Shown piece after piece: positions 25,938 to 34,084 of a stretch of 64,000 nt of DNA. Origin of the DNA: Gracilibacillus alcaliphilus. Lineage in GTDB: Bacteria; Bacillota; Bacilli; Bacillales; Amphibacillaceae. The position numbers and the translations under genes were made by a program. Each line of letters opens with the position of its first letter. The stretch's first letter is position 1. The stretch lies in NCBI RefSeq assembly GCF_016909015.1, contig NZ_JAFBFA010000003.1:182849-246848 (forward strand), written 5' to 3'. The notes beneath the pieces are model-generated. The model saw only the letters and a list, made by a program, of their open reading frames with translations. It was not told the origin of the DNA and ran no database searches.

Positions 25938-26132
25938 AGACTTAGATCGATTTTTCACTCCTAGGACACCATAGATAATTATCAAAATAACCCCAACAAC
26001 CAATATCATTCTGCCAACAACATCTTGCGTTCTTGCTATGTTGAATACATCATATATCATCCAAATTCCTGCAACAATACCAAAAACAATAAACCCTATT
26101 TTGATGAAATAACTCTGTTTTTTAGATTGAAT
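25929..26132 (-). CDS. Small two-helix membrane protein, copy 2 (possible ATT start)
   Basis: About 67 residues: SYFIKIGFIVFGIVAGIWMI and GRMILVVGVILIIIYGVLGV as two membrane helices, then a basic end. It parallels copy 1 in length and pattern. No ATG, GTG or TTG lies at a proper distance from its ribosome site AAAGGAG; ATT at 26130-26132 occupies exactly the place of the ATG in copy 1. A TTG at 26153 lies before the ribosome site. Either ATT is used or expression has been lost. Confidence 0.65.
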   Translation of the reverse strand: MQSKKQSYFIKIGFIVFGIVAGIWMIYDVFNIARTQDVVGRMILVVGVILIIIYGVLGVKNRSKSKK

Positions 26133-26246
26133 AGGATAACTCTCCTTTAACAATTATATATTTTATTCCTATCCAGCAGAGATGTTACATAGTGCTTTTT
26201 CACAGATGTTGTATGGAACCCTTTCCGCTAAAGAGAGGGCTTCTTT

Positions 26247-26816
26247 TTATTGTTCAGGATGAGGTAATTCAAAAATGACTTCTTGATCTGACATAACTTC
26301 ATACTTGAAAGCAAATTCGTCATGATAATCTTTCATTTCAATATACACTACATGACCTTGTACTTCCTCACCAGGGGCCAATTCTTCATCTCCTTCAGGA
26401 AAGAACTCATCATAAGACGTATCTCCACCCTGCTCATCTATCCCTGATAAATTAGCAGAAAACATTTGATGTGGAATATAGGATTCATCGCTAATGTTTT
26501 TAATCGTGACATCAACTACCGCCAACGTATAATCATCATCTCGACTAGTCATGACATCTTCAATTGTTTTTCCATTTACCTCGTCTGCAAAATAAAAATC
26601 ATTGACAGTTACCTGATAATCAAACTCATATAAATCACTGGTAATAACCGCTGTATCACCAATACTATAAACCTCTTTTTCTTCTTCCCCTGAATTTTCT
26701 GTCGTGTTTTCCATGTTTTCTTCTCCACCTGAATCGGTAGTTTCTCCTGTATCATCACTTCCACATGCAGCTAACAATAAACTTGTAAATAATACTGTCA
26801 GTAATAATTTTTTCAA
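26247..26816 (-). CDS. Lipoprotein with DUF4352-like domain
   Basis: 189-residue secreted lipoprotein. Signal peptide KKLLLTVLFTSLLLAAC with lipobox LAAC (Cys about residue 18), then an acidic low-complexity linker (Glu/Ser/Thr/Gly) to about residue 48, then a beta-sandwich of the DUF4352 kind (VTVNDFYFADEV, DDYTLAVVDVTIKNISDESY, ELAPGEEVQGHVVYIE). Probably anchored outside the membrane; role unknown. It is followed on the same strand by no partner and preceded by a similar lipoprotein gene. Confidence 0.85.
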   Translation of the reverse strand: MKKLLLTVLFTSLLLAACGSDDTGETTDSGGEENMENTTENSGEEEKEVYSIGDTAVITSDLYEFDYQVTVNDFYFADEVNGKTIEDVMTSRDDDYTLAVVDVTIKNISDESYIPHQMFSANLSGIDEQGGDTSYDEFFPEGDEELAPGEEVQGHVVYIEMKDYHDEFAFKYEVMSDQEVIFELPHPEQ

Positions 26817-26894
26817 TACTATAATCCTCCCAAATTATGAATATAAGTTTAATTACCATATCATCTTTTCGTTGAACACACTACTAGTTATGTA

Positions 26895-27341
26895 CTAGAT
26901 TTCAAATCTAGTTTCTTCTTTTGTAGCCTCAGCTTCAAATGTTAGATAGTAAACATTATGATCCTCAAAAAAACCATGATTATATACTAAATTCCCGGTA
27001 ATTGCCTCTCCAGGTTCTAACACATCATTTCTTTCCGTAAATATCTCATCCAGTGAAGAAAGCATAGAATAATCTTCATTATATAACTGCTCTTGAGGTG
27101 TAACAGACCTATCACCAATATTTCCCATCGTTATATTAGCTACAAGAAATTGCCCGCCTTCGTCTGGTTCATATCCCCTATATTCCAAGCATATACCATC
27201 TACATTTTCTGTTGTATCCTCTAGTTCTGGTGAATCAGACGTCTCATTTTCATTATTTTCAGCTTGATCATTGCTACTACATGCTAAAAAAACAAAGAGT
27301 AATAATCCTAGCCATGTAATTCTAAAAATGATTTCATTCAC
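26895..27341 (-). CDS. Lipoprotein, DUF4352-like
   Basis: 148-residue lipoprotein: signal peptide with ITWLGLLLFVFLAC (lipobox FLAC), an acidic linker (about residues 25-45), then a small beta domain with GQFLVANITMGNIGDRSV and VLEPGEAITGNLVYN, the same order of blocks as the neighbouring lipoprotein. GTG at 27341 has AAAGGAAG upstream. The two genes are probably diverged duplicates. Confidence 0.8.
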   Translation of the reverse strand: MNEIIFRITWLGLLLFVFLACSSNDQAENNENETSDSPELEDTTENVDGICLEYRGYEPDEGGQFLVANITMGNIGDRSVTPQEQLYNEDYSMLSSLDEIFTERNDVLEPGEAITGNLVYNHGFFEDHNVYYLTFEAEATKEETRFEI

Positions 27342-27362
27342 ATTTCTTCCTTTAATTACCAT

Positions 27363-27740
27363 TCACCCAATACAAACACAACAATTATAACAATATCAAA
27401 AACAAAAATCAAATACGCTTCAAAACACTTTGGCTTTTAACTAACCAATACTAAGACGATTTAAACGATTTTAAACTTTAGGGAAAATTTAATGCTCCCC
27501 TAGAGAATTTTCAATGTGATATTACAGCTTCATTAGTTTGGATAACATGGAAAAAGTATTCCCCTGAGGAAAGGAGTAACAATAGCTATTATAGATTTAC
27601 GCTGTGACACCAAACATGCCTCTAGAAGAAAGGATAATGGAAGATATGTGTAAGATTGTACGGAGTATTGATTTTGTCAATTACAATAGAACATAGAGCA
27701 GAAAATCATCTCAGCCCCTGCATCATTCGTTTTCCCTGCT
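27363..27740. other. Intergenic region without recognised feature
   Basis: About 380 AT-rich bases. No hairpin with a T-run, riboswitch-like block or supported ORF is visible. Confidence 0.4.
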
Positions 27741-28337
27741 TCAGCTTCTGTCAAGAGAATAGATGTTCATTACGGATTCTGAAGCAGGGAGATAGTATTC
27801 ATCAACTCGACCTTTATGATGATAATTTTTCAACTTTCCTTCATATATCAATTCTAATTCCAACATTTCCTGCAAATCATAAGGTGCAATCAATGATGAA
27901 GGCTTTGCAAAATCAACAACAAGACACTCCATCAACACAGTAGCAACAAACTGAGAACAGAAGAATGCTTTGTCTCTTCTTATCGGCTTGTTCACGATAA
28001 ATCCAAGCAAACCTAAGAAATTATAACGATAAGCTTCCTTTTGCTCTTCTATTTCCTGTATATATCGTTTCATTTTTTCGATGTGGACATCTGTTACCGT
28101 CATAGAATATACAGCACAATCCGCCTGTTTAAATAAACCCTGCTTTACATTTTCTTTTACAAACCCTCCATTGAAGGGGTTGCTTAGTTTCTTTCTTCCA
28201 AAACTATATACCTCTGATAATTCCGAGTGAAAGGATATCGACGCATGGTTATATGGCCTTTTGGTATACAACTTTATCAACCTTGTAAAAAAGGAACCTG
28301 TATCTGTTAAAAGAATATATACCTGTTTTTTTGTCAT
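27741..28337 (-). CDS. NlpC/P60-like (YiiX type) cysteine hydrolase
   Basis: 198-residue protein with the permuted papain-like fold of YiiX/YebB. YILLTDTGSFFTRLIKLYTK, the catalytic His in PYNHASISF and the Cys in AFFCSQFVATVL are visible; SSLIAPYDL follows. There is no signal peptide, so it acts in the cytoplasm or on lipids or peptides there. ATG at 28337 has AAGGAG upstream. Single gene. Confidence 0.8.
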   Translation of the reverse strand: MTKKQVYILLTDTGSFFTRLIKLYTKRPYNHASISFHSELSEVYSFGRKKLSNPFNGGFVKENVKQGLFKQADCAVYSMTVTDVHIEKMKRYIQEIEEQKEAYRYNFLGLLGFIVNKPIRRDKAFFCSQFVATVLMECLVVDFAKPSSLIAPYDLQEMLELELIYEGKLKNYHHKGRVDEYYLPASESVMNIYSLDRS

Positions 28338-28516
28338 GACTATACTCCTTTTCTTTTCTCATATAAACAATTCCTATTATTAATGTACACCCCAAAACAT
28401 AAGAACAGCTTAACGGTTTCTTAAGAAAATCTTAATTTTTTGGGAACAGCCAGCATGTGACTAGGTGCCCTCTTTATCCCCATCAAGCCATTCGTAACAT
28501 CCTTGTTGCTTTCTAC

Positions 28517-28545
28517 TTGTGTGCAACATTAAATTAAGTTATTAT
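28517..28545 (+). promoter_or_regulatory. rrf2 promoter
   Basis: TTGTGT, 17 bases, TATTAT. The -10 box overlaps the operator copy at 28541. Confidence 0.6.
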
Positions 28546-28566
28546 AGATTCACAATATCTTTAATT
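28541..28566. promoter_or_regulatory. Rrf2 operator, copy 1
   Basis: ATTATAGATTCACAATATCT followed by TTAATT. Its reverse complement recurs with one mismatch at 28990-29015. Lies just before the rrf2 gene. Confidence 0.75.
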
Positions 28567-28585
28567 AAAGGACTGATTATCACAA

Positions 28586-28969
28586 ATGAAATTTTCCAAG
28601 GCAACCGATTATGCATTACATGCACTGCTATATCTGATTATGCATAACGCTGATACCCAAAGGGTTCCGGTACAGGAATTGGCTAGCTCGTTAGATGTTT
28701 CCGCCACCTATCTATCAAAAGTACTCACCAGATTAGTTAAAGCAAATTATATCACTGCTTCAAGCGGTGCAAAAGGAGGATATCAATTAAGGAAAAATTG
28801 GGAGGCGATCACCATTTACGATATCGTCGTTGCCATTGACGGCGAACAAACCTTATTTGAAGACAGTTTTGACCATGGAGAAGGCTGTAAGATTCAAGCC
28901 CTTATGCAAGAAGCAGAAAACAATTTACTTCATTCCTTGAAAAGTAAGTCATTGAAAGATCTAACGTAA
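28586..28969 (+). CDS. Rrf2 family transcriptional regulator
   Basis: 127-residue Rrf2 protein. Helix-turn-helix TDYALHALLYLIMHN, ELASSLDVSATYLSKVLTRL, wing SSGAKGGYQL. The usual three-Cys iron-sulphur cluster motif is reduced to a single Cys (EGCKIQ), so it more likely senses thiol or redox state than carries a cluster. It is followed by a thioredoxin-reductase-like gene with the same operator, so the pair forms a redox-response unit. No clear Shine-Dalgarno other than AAAGGA about 13 bases upstream. Confidence 0.9.
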   Translation: MKFSKATDYALHALLYLIMHNADTQRVPVQELASSLDVSATYLSKVLTRLVKANYITASSGAKGGYQLRKNWEAITIYDIVVAIDGEQTLFEDSFDHGEGCKIQALMQEAENNLLHSLKSKSLKDLT

Positions 28970-28989
28970 AGTTTGGGTCTTTTCAGTCC

Positions 28990-29015
28990 AATTAAGGATA
29001 TTGTGAATCTATAAT
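28990..29015. promoter_or_regulatory. Rrf2 operator, copy 2
   Basis: AATTAAGGATATTGTGAATC followed by TATAAT: inverted copy of 28541-28566 with one mismatch. It overlaps a TATAAT -10 box (29010-29015) of the oxidoreductase gene. Confidence 0.78.
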
Positions 29016-29034
29016 ATATATGAAGGTGATAAAT

Positions 29035-29940
29035 ATGGTATATGAAGCTATTATTATTGGCGGAGGACCAGCTGGATTAAGTGCAGCACTTAATTTTGGC
29101 AGAGGAATGAGACATACGCTTGTTATTGATGATCATAACCCGCGTAATCAAGTAACCGATGAATCGCACGGTTATCTAACCCAAGACAGTATTTCCCCAA
29201 GCCTGTTCCGGCAAAGAGCGGCAAATGATGTAAAGAAATATGATGCTGTGGAACAAATACATGATCGAGTAATCGATATAATGAAACAAGACCAGCTTTT
29301 TTATGTGACAACGCAAAACAGCTCCTATACCGCACAGCAAGTCCTTATAGCAACTGGATTAAGAGAAAGCCTGCCAACTATTGATAACATAGAGAACTTT
29401 TACGGCAAATCGGTCTTTTACTGCCCTTGGTGTGATGGTTATGAAATGAGAAATAAAACATTAGCAATTATTAATCCGACTCAAGCGATTATGCACCTAG
29501 CTAAAATTGTCACGAATTTCGCTAAAGAAATTATTTTATTTACTGATGGCACAGATATATTAGATCAAGCGGATAAACAATTATTAAAAAAGAAACAGAT
29601 ATCTATATACTATCAAAAGGTACTTGGAATGAAAGGTCAACATGGCGAGGTAACAGCACTTCAATTGGACAATGGAATTGAGATACCGATCGAAGGTGCC
29701 TTTACTTATGTTCATTGGGATACAGATTTCGGTTTTCTCCAATCTTTACAAGTAGAACGGGAAGAGTCAGGCAAATTGAAGGTCGATTCGTTAGGACAAA
29801 CCAATATCCCTGGCCTTTTTGTAGCAGGAGAATCAAAAGAAAACTTTGCCGGCCAATTAATAGATGCAGCAGCAAATGGAGGTATGACGGCTAAAATGAT
29901 GATGATGCAGCAATTTGAGAAGGAATTTACCTCAGACTAA
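29035..29940 (+). CDS. Thioredoxin-reductase-like NAD(P)/FAD oxidoreductase
   Basis: 301-residue flavoprotein. FAD motif IIGGGPAGLSAAL at the start, the redox pair in YCPWCDGYE (CxxC, about residue 136), and the second FAD block GLFVAGESKENF. The usual NADPH-binding GxGxxA region reads ALAIINPTQAIM, without the glycines, so pyridine-nucleotide use is doubtful. ATG at 29035 follows GAAGGTGAT by seven bases. Regulated with the rrf2 gene through shared operators. Confidence 0.88.
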   Translation: MVYEAIIIGGGPAGLSAALNFGRGMRHTLVIDDHNPRNQVTDESHGYLTQDSISPSLFRQRAANDVKKYDAVEQIHDRVIDIMKQDQLFYVTTQNSSYTAQQVLIATGLRESLPTIDNIENFYGKSVFYCPWCDGYEMRNKTLAIINPTQAIMHLAKIVTNFAKEIILFTDGTDILDQADKQLLKKKQISIYYQKVLGMKGQHGEVTALQLDNGIEIPIEGAFTYVHWDTDFGFLQSLQVEREESGKLKVDSLGQTNIPGLFVAGESKENFAGQLIDAAANGGMTAKMMMMQQFEKEFTSD

Positions 29941-30020
29941 CACTTCATTCAGCGGGGCTCCCACTACTTGTTAGTTGAGTCCATCGGAGGTTGATTGAAA
30001 TAGGAGGGCTATCAGCATAC
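29941..30020 (-). repeat. IS200/IS605-type end repeat, copy C
   Basis: On the minus strand CAACTAAC, GTAGTGGGAGCCCCGCTGAA and TGAAGTG correspond to CAATTAAC, TCAGTGGGGAG ... CTCCCCACTGAACGAAGT of the repeat at 36755-36960. It abuts the oxidoreductase stop. Confidence 0.55.
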
Positions 30021-30087
30021 TAACCACTTGCAGGATTATCATTTACTTTATCTATTTGTATGAAATGGAAAGCAATCTATAAGTGTC

Positions 30088-30121
30088 CACAGACCTCCGT
30101 TATCGACAAAGGAGGTCTGTG
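30088..30121. terminator. Strong hairpin between convergent genes
   Basis: CACAGACCTCC and GGAGGTCTGTG form a perfect 11-base stem with 12-base loop; no T-run follows. Probably a terminator for the convergent genes at 29940 and 30139. Confidence 0.6.
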
Positions 30122-30138
30122 AATGGTCATTTATTAAA

Positions 30139-30843
30139 TTAATATCCAATTAAGACATCTTTTTTAATATTTCGTTTAGGTACTTGCTGCTTCTGTAAAT
30201 AGGCAGTTACTGCTCCCACCATATCTTTTGGTCCAGCAACAAAGAATTGACTATCTGTCGAGGAGGAAATCAGCTTATCTAATTCCTTATTCAGATGATT
30301 TCTTTCATGAAGATAGGTCACTTGAACAGCCGTCTTGCACGCTAATTGATCCAATTCATCTTGGAAAAGATAAGATTTGTTGCTGTCCAAGTACATTAAA
30401 TGAATGGGTGGATGAGCCCCTTTAGCTTCTATTTCTATTTGTTTAAGGATGGATCGAAATGGCGTAATCCCAATCCCTCCTGCTACCAAAACGACAGGAC
30501 TATCCGTTTGTAAATAAAAGGAGCCAACAGGCCCAGCCAGTTTGATAGTGTCTCCTTTCTGTAAGGATAACATTGCTTTTTTGAATTCACTGGGATGATT
30601 ACTAATTTTCATCGTCATTTGAACCACGTTCTCCACAGGCGCTGAAGCGATCGTAAATGGACGGGTATGATCTTTGATTTTCTGATGGGTAATCGTAAAT
30701 AAACCATGCTGACCAGCCTTCCAAGCGACCTCCTGCGGCTTTTCAAATCGAAACGTATAAACACCTTCTGCTTCTTGCACTCGTTCTATAAAAGGTAAAT
30801 CTCTTTTTTTAAAGATGGAAACCATATCTTGAAAAAATGCCAT
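30139..30843 (-). CDS. Ferredoxin-reductase-like FAD oxidoreductase
   Basis: 234-residue FNR-type flavoprotein: FAD domain with RPFTIASAP (RxxT/S pattern, about residue 62) and NAD domain with LVAGGIGITPFRSIL and FFVAGPKDMVGAV; no iron-sulphur or haem domain. ATG at 30843 has GGAGAGG upstream. Last gene of the operon arsR, SRPBCC-DUF1801, FNR; it overlaps in expression signals with the preceding gene's end. Electron acceptor unknown. Confidence 0.85.
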   Translation of the reverse strand: MAFFQDMVSIFKKRDLPFIERVQEAEGVYTFRFEKPQEVAWKAGQHGLFTITHQKIKDHTRPFTIASAPVENVVQMTMKISNHPSEFKKAMLSLQKGDTIKLAGPVGSFYLQTDSPVVLVAGGIGITPFRSILKQIEIEAKGAHPPIHLMYLDSNKSYLFQDELDQLACKTAVQVTYLHERNHLNKELDKLISSSTDSQFFVAGPKDMVGAVTAYLQKQQVPKRNIKKDVLIGY

Positions 30844-30872
30844 CTCATCCTCTCCTTTCTTCTTAGCTTCCG

Positions 30873-31658
30873 TTATTTTCGCCAAAATGTCGTGCAATTA
30901 GCCTTGTCCCAAATATTAAAATCAATCATTTTCTCTAGGAGCTCATAATTCACCTCACGATTCCACGGAATCCGAATCATCCCTTTGGTATATTCATAAC
31001 CTGCTTTTTGAATGTCTTCTTCCACATGCTTGATCGTCGCCTCCTCAGGCGCAACCGCTAAATGTTTCTTCGCTACACTAAATCCAATGATAAATGTACC
31101 ATGATCCGTAAACATCGGTTGATTCCATTTTATTTCCTTTACTAATTTTGGATATTTTTCGGTAATCCAGCTGAAGATTGCTTCCGTTCTTTCTCTATGT
31201 GCCTTATGATCGATTCCTTGGAGAAAACCAGCGAAAACCTCTCCATTAGACGCCTTTTTATCCAGAGTTACTTCTTCTGTTAACACCTTTTGCAATTCTT
31301 CTACTTTATATGCCCAACCATGTTTGGCACCTTGGTATGCTTGTCCTTTTGCCTCAAATCCAGTATGATCAAGGTGTACATGGGTTATATCACCGGCTTC
31401 TGTCAAAGTCCAAGTTACGATGGTATCAATCGGGCCGCCAACCCATGTATAGGATAACGTATGCGGTTCCTCTACCACTAACACTTCACAATCAACAATC
31501 AGATCAATTTCTTGATTCCAAAACTGACACTTATGTCCCACAATCGGTTTAAAGTTATTTTCCATCACCCATTGAGCTAGTGTTTCAGGTTTCGTTAATG
31601 CTTGCCACACTTTGTGAATCGGGCTTTTAAATTGAAAATCTAATGCTATATCTGCCAT
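30873..31658 (-). CDS. Fusion protein: SRPBCC (AHSA1-like) + DUF1801
   Basis: 261 residues in two domains. Residues 1-135 are an SRPBCC/START ligand-binding fold (FKSPIHKVWQALTKPETLAQ, LSYTWVGGPIDTIVTWTL, HGWAYKVEELQKVL). Residues 145-261 are a DUF1801/YdhG-like domain (FSWITEKYPKLVKEIKWNQP, FIIGFSVAKKHLAVAP, IRIPW). These are normally separate proteins. It directly follows an ArsR gene (3-base gap), the usual partner of SRPBCC proteins. Binding of a small hydrophobic ligand is likely; function unknown. Confidence 0.87.
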   Translation of the reverse strand: MADIALDFQFKSPIHKVWQALTKPETLAQWVMENNFKPIVGHKCQFWNQEIDLIVDCEVLVVEEPHTLSYTWVGGPIDTIVTWTLTEAGDITHVHLDHTGFEAKGQAYQGAKHGWAYKVEELQKVLTEEVTLDKKASNGEVFAGFLQGIDHKAHRERTEAIFSWITEKYPKLVKEIKWNQPMFTDHGTFIIGFSVAKKHLAVAPEEATIKHVEEDIQKAGYEYTKGMIRIPWNREVNYELLEKMIDFNIWDKANCTTFWRK

Positions 31659-31661
31659 CTG

Positions 31662-31982
31662 TTATTCCTCCAAAATAGATTTAAGTATTGCTGCTCGTTC
31701 CTTCCAAAATTGATCATAAAATGCCAGCCAATCCTTCACTTCCTGCAAAGGCTCTGGATTGAGCCGGTACTTTGTTTCTCTGCCTGCTTTACGATTCTTT
31801 ACTAAATCAGCTTCTTTCAGAATCATCAAATGTTTCGATACGGCTGTACGCCCCATTTGAAAGTGAGGAGTCAATTCATGTAAAGCTACCTCATCCGTAT
31901 CTGCCAATAACCGGATTAATTTACGCCTTGTTGGATCTGCAATAGCTACAAACACATCCCGTTTCTCCTCTGTTTGTTTCAA
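31662..31982 (-). CDS. ArsR family regulator
   Basis: 106-residue winged-helix repressor: VFVAIADPTRRKLIRLLADT, helix-turn-helix LTPHFQMGRTAVSKHLMILK, wing RKAGRETKYRL. There is no metal-binding Cys motif, as in ArsR proteins paired with SRPBCC partners. TTG at 31982 follows GGGAGGGAG. It heads the operon and its promoter carries the inverted repeat AAATGGTGTC / GACACCATTT. Confidence 0.88.
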   Translation of the reverse strand: MKQTEEKRDVFVAIADPTRRKLIRLLADTDEVALHELTPHFQMGRTAVSKHLMILKEADLVKNRKAGRETKYRLNPEPLQEVKDWLAFYDQFWKERAAILKSILEE

Positions 31983-32008
31983 AACGTTCTCCCTCCCGAT
32001 ACGATACC

Positions 32009-32054
32009 AAATGGTGTCCTTTTGATTATAAGACACCATTTAGTGTCGTGTCAA
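32009..32054 (-). promoter_or_regulatory. arsR promoter and operator
   Basis: Minus strand TTGACA (complement of 32049-32054), 18 bases, TATAAT (complement of 32025-32030). AAATGGTGTC (32009-32018) and GACACCATTT (32032-32041) are perfect inverted arms around the -10 box, and GACAC-N6-GTGTC fills the spacer. Confidence 0.82.
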
Positions 32055-32318
32055 TGATCTTATTATGCGGCAAACCAAACAACATATGAACATAACGTCC
32101 ACTTTATTTCTCCAGCCTGCTTATCTATTTAATGATTAGGTCAAAGAAAGAGAAGGGGGAAGGCGTATTTATTGAGGAGTTAGAAGCACAAAGTAGCGGT
32201 ATGTCTTACTTAACCAATCAGTAATTTGATGGACTCCAAAAAATATTTATATGAACAGAGGGACATGTTTCCGCTGTTCAACGTTCCGGTTTACCAAGTT
32301 TTTCAGTAATCAAATGAT

Positions 32319-32606
32319 TTAAAAATTCCAACTACATCCTGAGCATGCTTTTTCCCAGCTAGGGTCAAACATGACATGATGGACAATCAACTGACGGCGA
32401 CCTTCAAACAGATCAAGCAAACTGGCTTTTCTCTTTGTCCCTGCAAAAATATACTCTTTATTAATTTCCATCATTGGCAACTTGCGCCGCTCGGCATTTA
32501 ATTCATCCCGTGCCTTGGTAAGTTCCTTTTCCTTCTGCAATAAATCCTTACGGGCTGCCAGCCAATCCGCTTGAGAAACAACGGTTGGTTTTGTATTTTC
32601 TTGCAT
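32319..32606 (-). pseudogene. DUF899 family protein, truncated
   Basis: N-terminal fragment (about 95 residues) of a DUF899 thioredoxin-like protein, normally about 240 residues. VVSQADWLAARKDLLQKEKE, ELNAERRKLPMMEI and HVMFDPSWEKACSGCSW are intact, then TAG at 32319 follows two residues after the CxxC-like CSGC. The downstream sequence no longer resembles the family. ATG at 32606 has AAAGGAG 11 bases upstream. Confidence 0.8.
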
Positions 32607-32726
32607 GATAGACATGTCTCCTTTCCATTATTAGCAATCAAAAAGGGTCTCTTATCTCATAATGAATCACCTTAACTGCATTCGGAACATTGAAAAACAT
32701 TTGATCAAATGAAAGCTCACGATTAC

Positions 32727-33200
32727 TTATTCTAACGTTCGTTTCATGCCGTTGATGACACCCTGCTGCCATCCTTCATGCCAGAGAGTAAATACGAACA
32801 GATCTCCCACTCTCGTTAACCTTTTATCCTGAAATGCAAATACGTTGGCTGCCTCATCTCCTAATCTTCCGGAAAATGTCTCTATCATTCGTTTCTTTTG
32901 CTCTAATAATAACTCGCGTATTTCATACAAAGTTAGCGGAGTGGCAGACCAGTCGTTCGGACTTGTTCCTGTTTTGAAAGCCTCTTGTATTTTTGAGGGA
33001 ATCTCGCCTGATTGATTCATGCCAAAGTAATACATGATTCCCTCTTGTGCGGCAGAGATATGTCCTAAATTCCAACGTAGGGAATTGCTATACCCATTTG
33101 GAATCACATCCGCTTGTTCTTCGGAAATAACAGAGTCAAGTAATTGAATCGATGACTCCCTGTAAAAATCATATTGTTCAAAAATTCCATCTTCTTTCAT
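32727..33200 (-). CDS. DinB family protein
   Basis: 157-residue four-helix-bundle protein of the DinB/YfiT metal-binding family (thiol-S-transferase type). Metal ligands are visible in WNLGHISAAQEG (His about residue 45) and LWHEGWQQGVI (His about residue 137). ATG at 33200 has GGGAGGG six bases upstream. Such proteins often use bacillithiol for detoxification; specific substrate unknown. Single gene. Confidence 0.85.
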   Translation of the reverse strand: MKEDGIFEQYDFYRESSIQLLDSVISEEQADVIPNGYSNSLRWNLGHISAAQEGIMYYFGMNQSGEIPSKIQEAFKTGTSPNDWSATPLTLYEIRELLLEQKKRMIETFSGRLGDEAANVFAFQDKRLTRVGDLFVFTLWHEGWQQGVINGMKRTLE

Positions 33201-33527
33201 TGCCTTCCCTCCCTTTTGTTTCATTCTATTTCAATGTATCATATATGGCTGCTAAGAAATTCTTCTCGATTGCCCAAATCCTCTTGCTTTTTCAATGAAT
33301 TAGCTAAAAATATCCAAAGGGGAAAACGATACAGACTTATTTCTAATCACTACCAATAAAGAATTTGTTTCCTATATCTATTATATTTCCTAATCAAAGC
33401 ATACAACTAGTGACGAGAAATTATAATTGGTGACTTAAAGAATCAGTTCCGTGTGTGTAATGCATACACTACTTCGATGTTGGATCTGAATCTGCCACTA
33501 ATATTTTCTGCACAGGGAGAAAGATTT
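33201..33527. other. Intergenic region without recognised feature
   Basis: About 330 bases. AT-rich, no supported ORF or hairpin terminator. Confidence 0.4.
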
Positions 33528-33893
33528 TTATTTAACTGTTGATTGATCCTCTGTTTCCTTCTCTAGTACATTCTCAATATAATCTTTACCCCATTCATAC
33601 ATCGCAGCTAGAATCGGCAGCAGTTTTTCCCCATGTTCCGTAAGAGAGTATTCCACTTTGGGCGGAACAACCGGATAAACTTCTCGATGGACGATTAAAT
33701 GATCTTCCAGTTCGCGTAATTGATTGACAAGCATTCTTTGAGTAATACCTGGCATCAGAGCCTTTAATTCCCCAAATCGTTTGGTACCTTCCCTGCCTAA
33801 ATGCCACAAAATTAACATTTTCCACTTCCCACCAATCACCGCAAGTGTTAATTCCTTTTCACAATTAAATGTTTTCTCTCCTAAATTCGGCAT
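33528..33893 (-). CDS. hxlR: HxlR family activator of the formaldehyde operon
   Basis: 121-residue MarR-like winged-helix protein of the HxlR family: LAVIGGKWKMLILWHLGREG, KALMPGITQRMLVNQLRELE, wing VVPPKVEYSLTEHG. It is divergent from hxlAB, the arrangement in Bacillus subtilis, where HxlR switches on the ribulose monophosphate genes in response to formaldehyde. ATG at 33893 follows GGAGGTG. The two direct repeats in the shared intergenic region are probably its sites. Confidence 0.92.
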   Translation of the reverse strand: MPNLGEKTFNCEKELTLAVIGGKWKMLILWHLGREGTKRFGELKALMPGITQRMLVNQLRELEDHLIVHREVYPVVPPKVEYSLTEHGEKLLPILAAMYEWGKDYIENVLEKETEDQSTVK

Positions 33894-33922
33894 GTATGAC
33901 ACCTCCGCTTTATTTTGTCTCA

Positions 33923-33999
33923 CAGTATACTTTTTAGCACTATATGTGATTAAAGTGCGTACTTCTCAATTCAGAATATACTCAGTATACTAGGTAGCA
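33923..33999. promoter_or_regulatory. Probable HxlR sites: two direct repeats 60 bp apart
   Basis: CAGTATACTTTTTAGCA (33923-33939) and CAGTATACTAGGTAGCA (33983-33999) agree at 14 of 17 positions and lie exactly 60 bases apart, six helical turns, between hxlR and hxlA. Confidence 0.78.
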
Positions 34000-34084
34000 T
34001 ACGGCTGAGTAAATAGATTTTTCAAGAAAACACAGCCAGCTGTTCAACACAATCAATCAAATTATATTGAAGGAGCGAATACAG

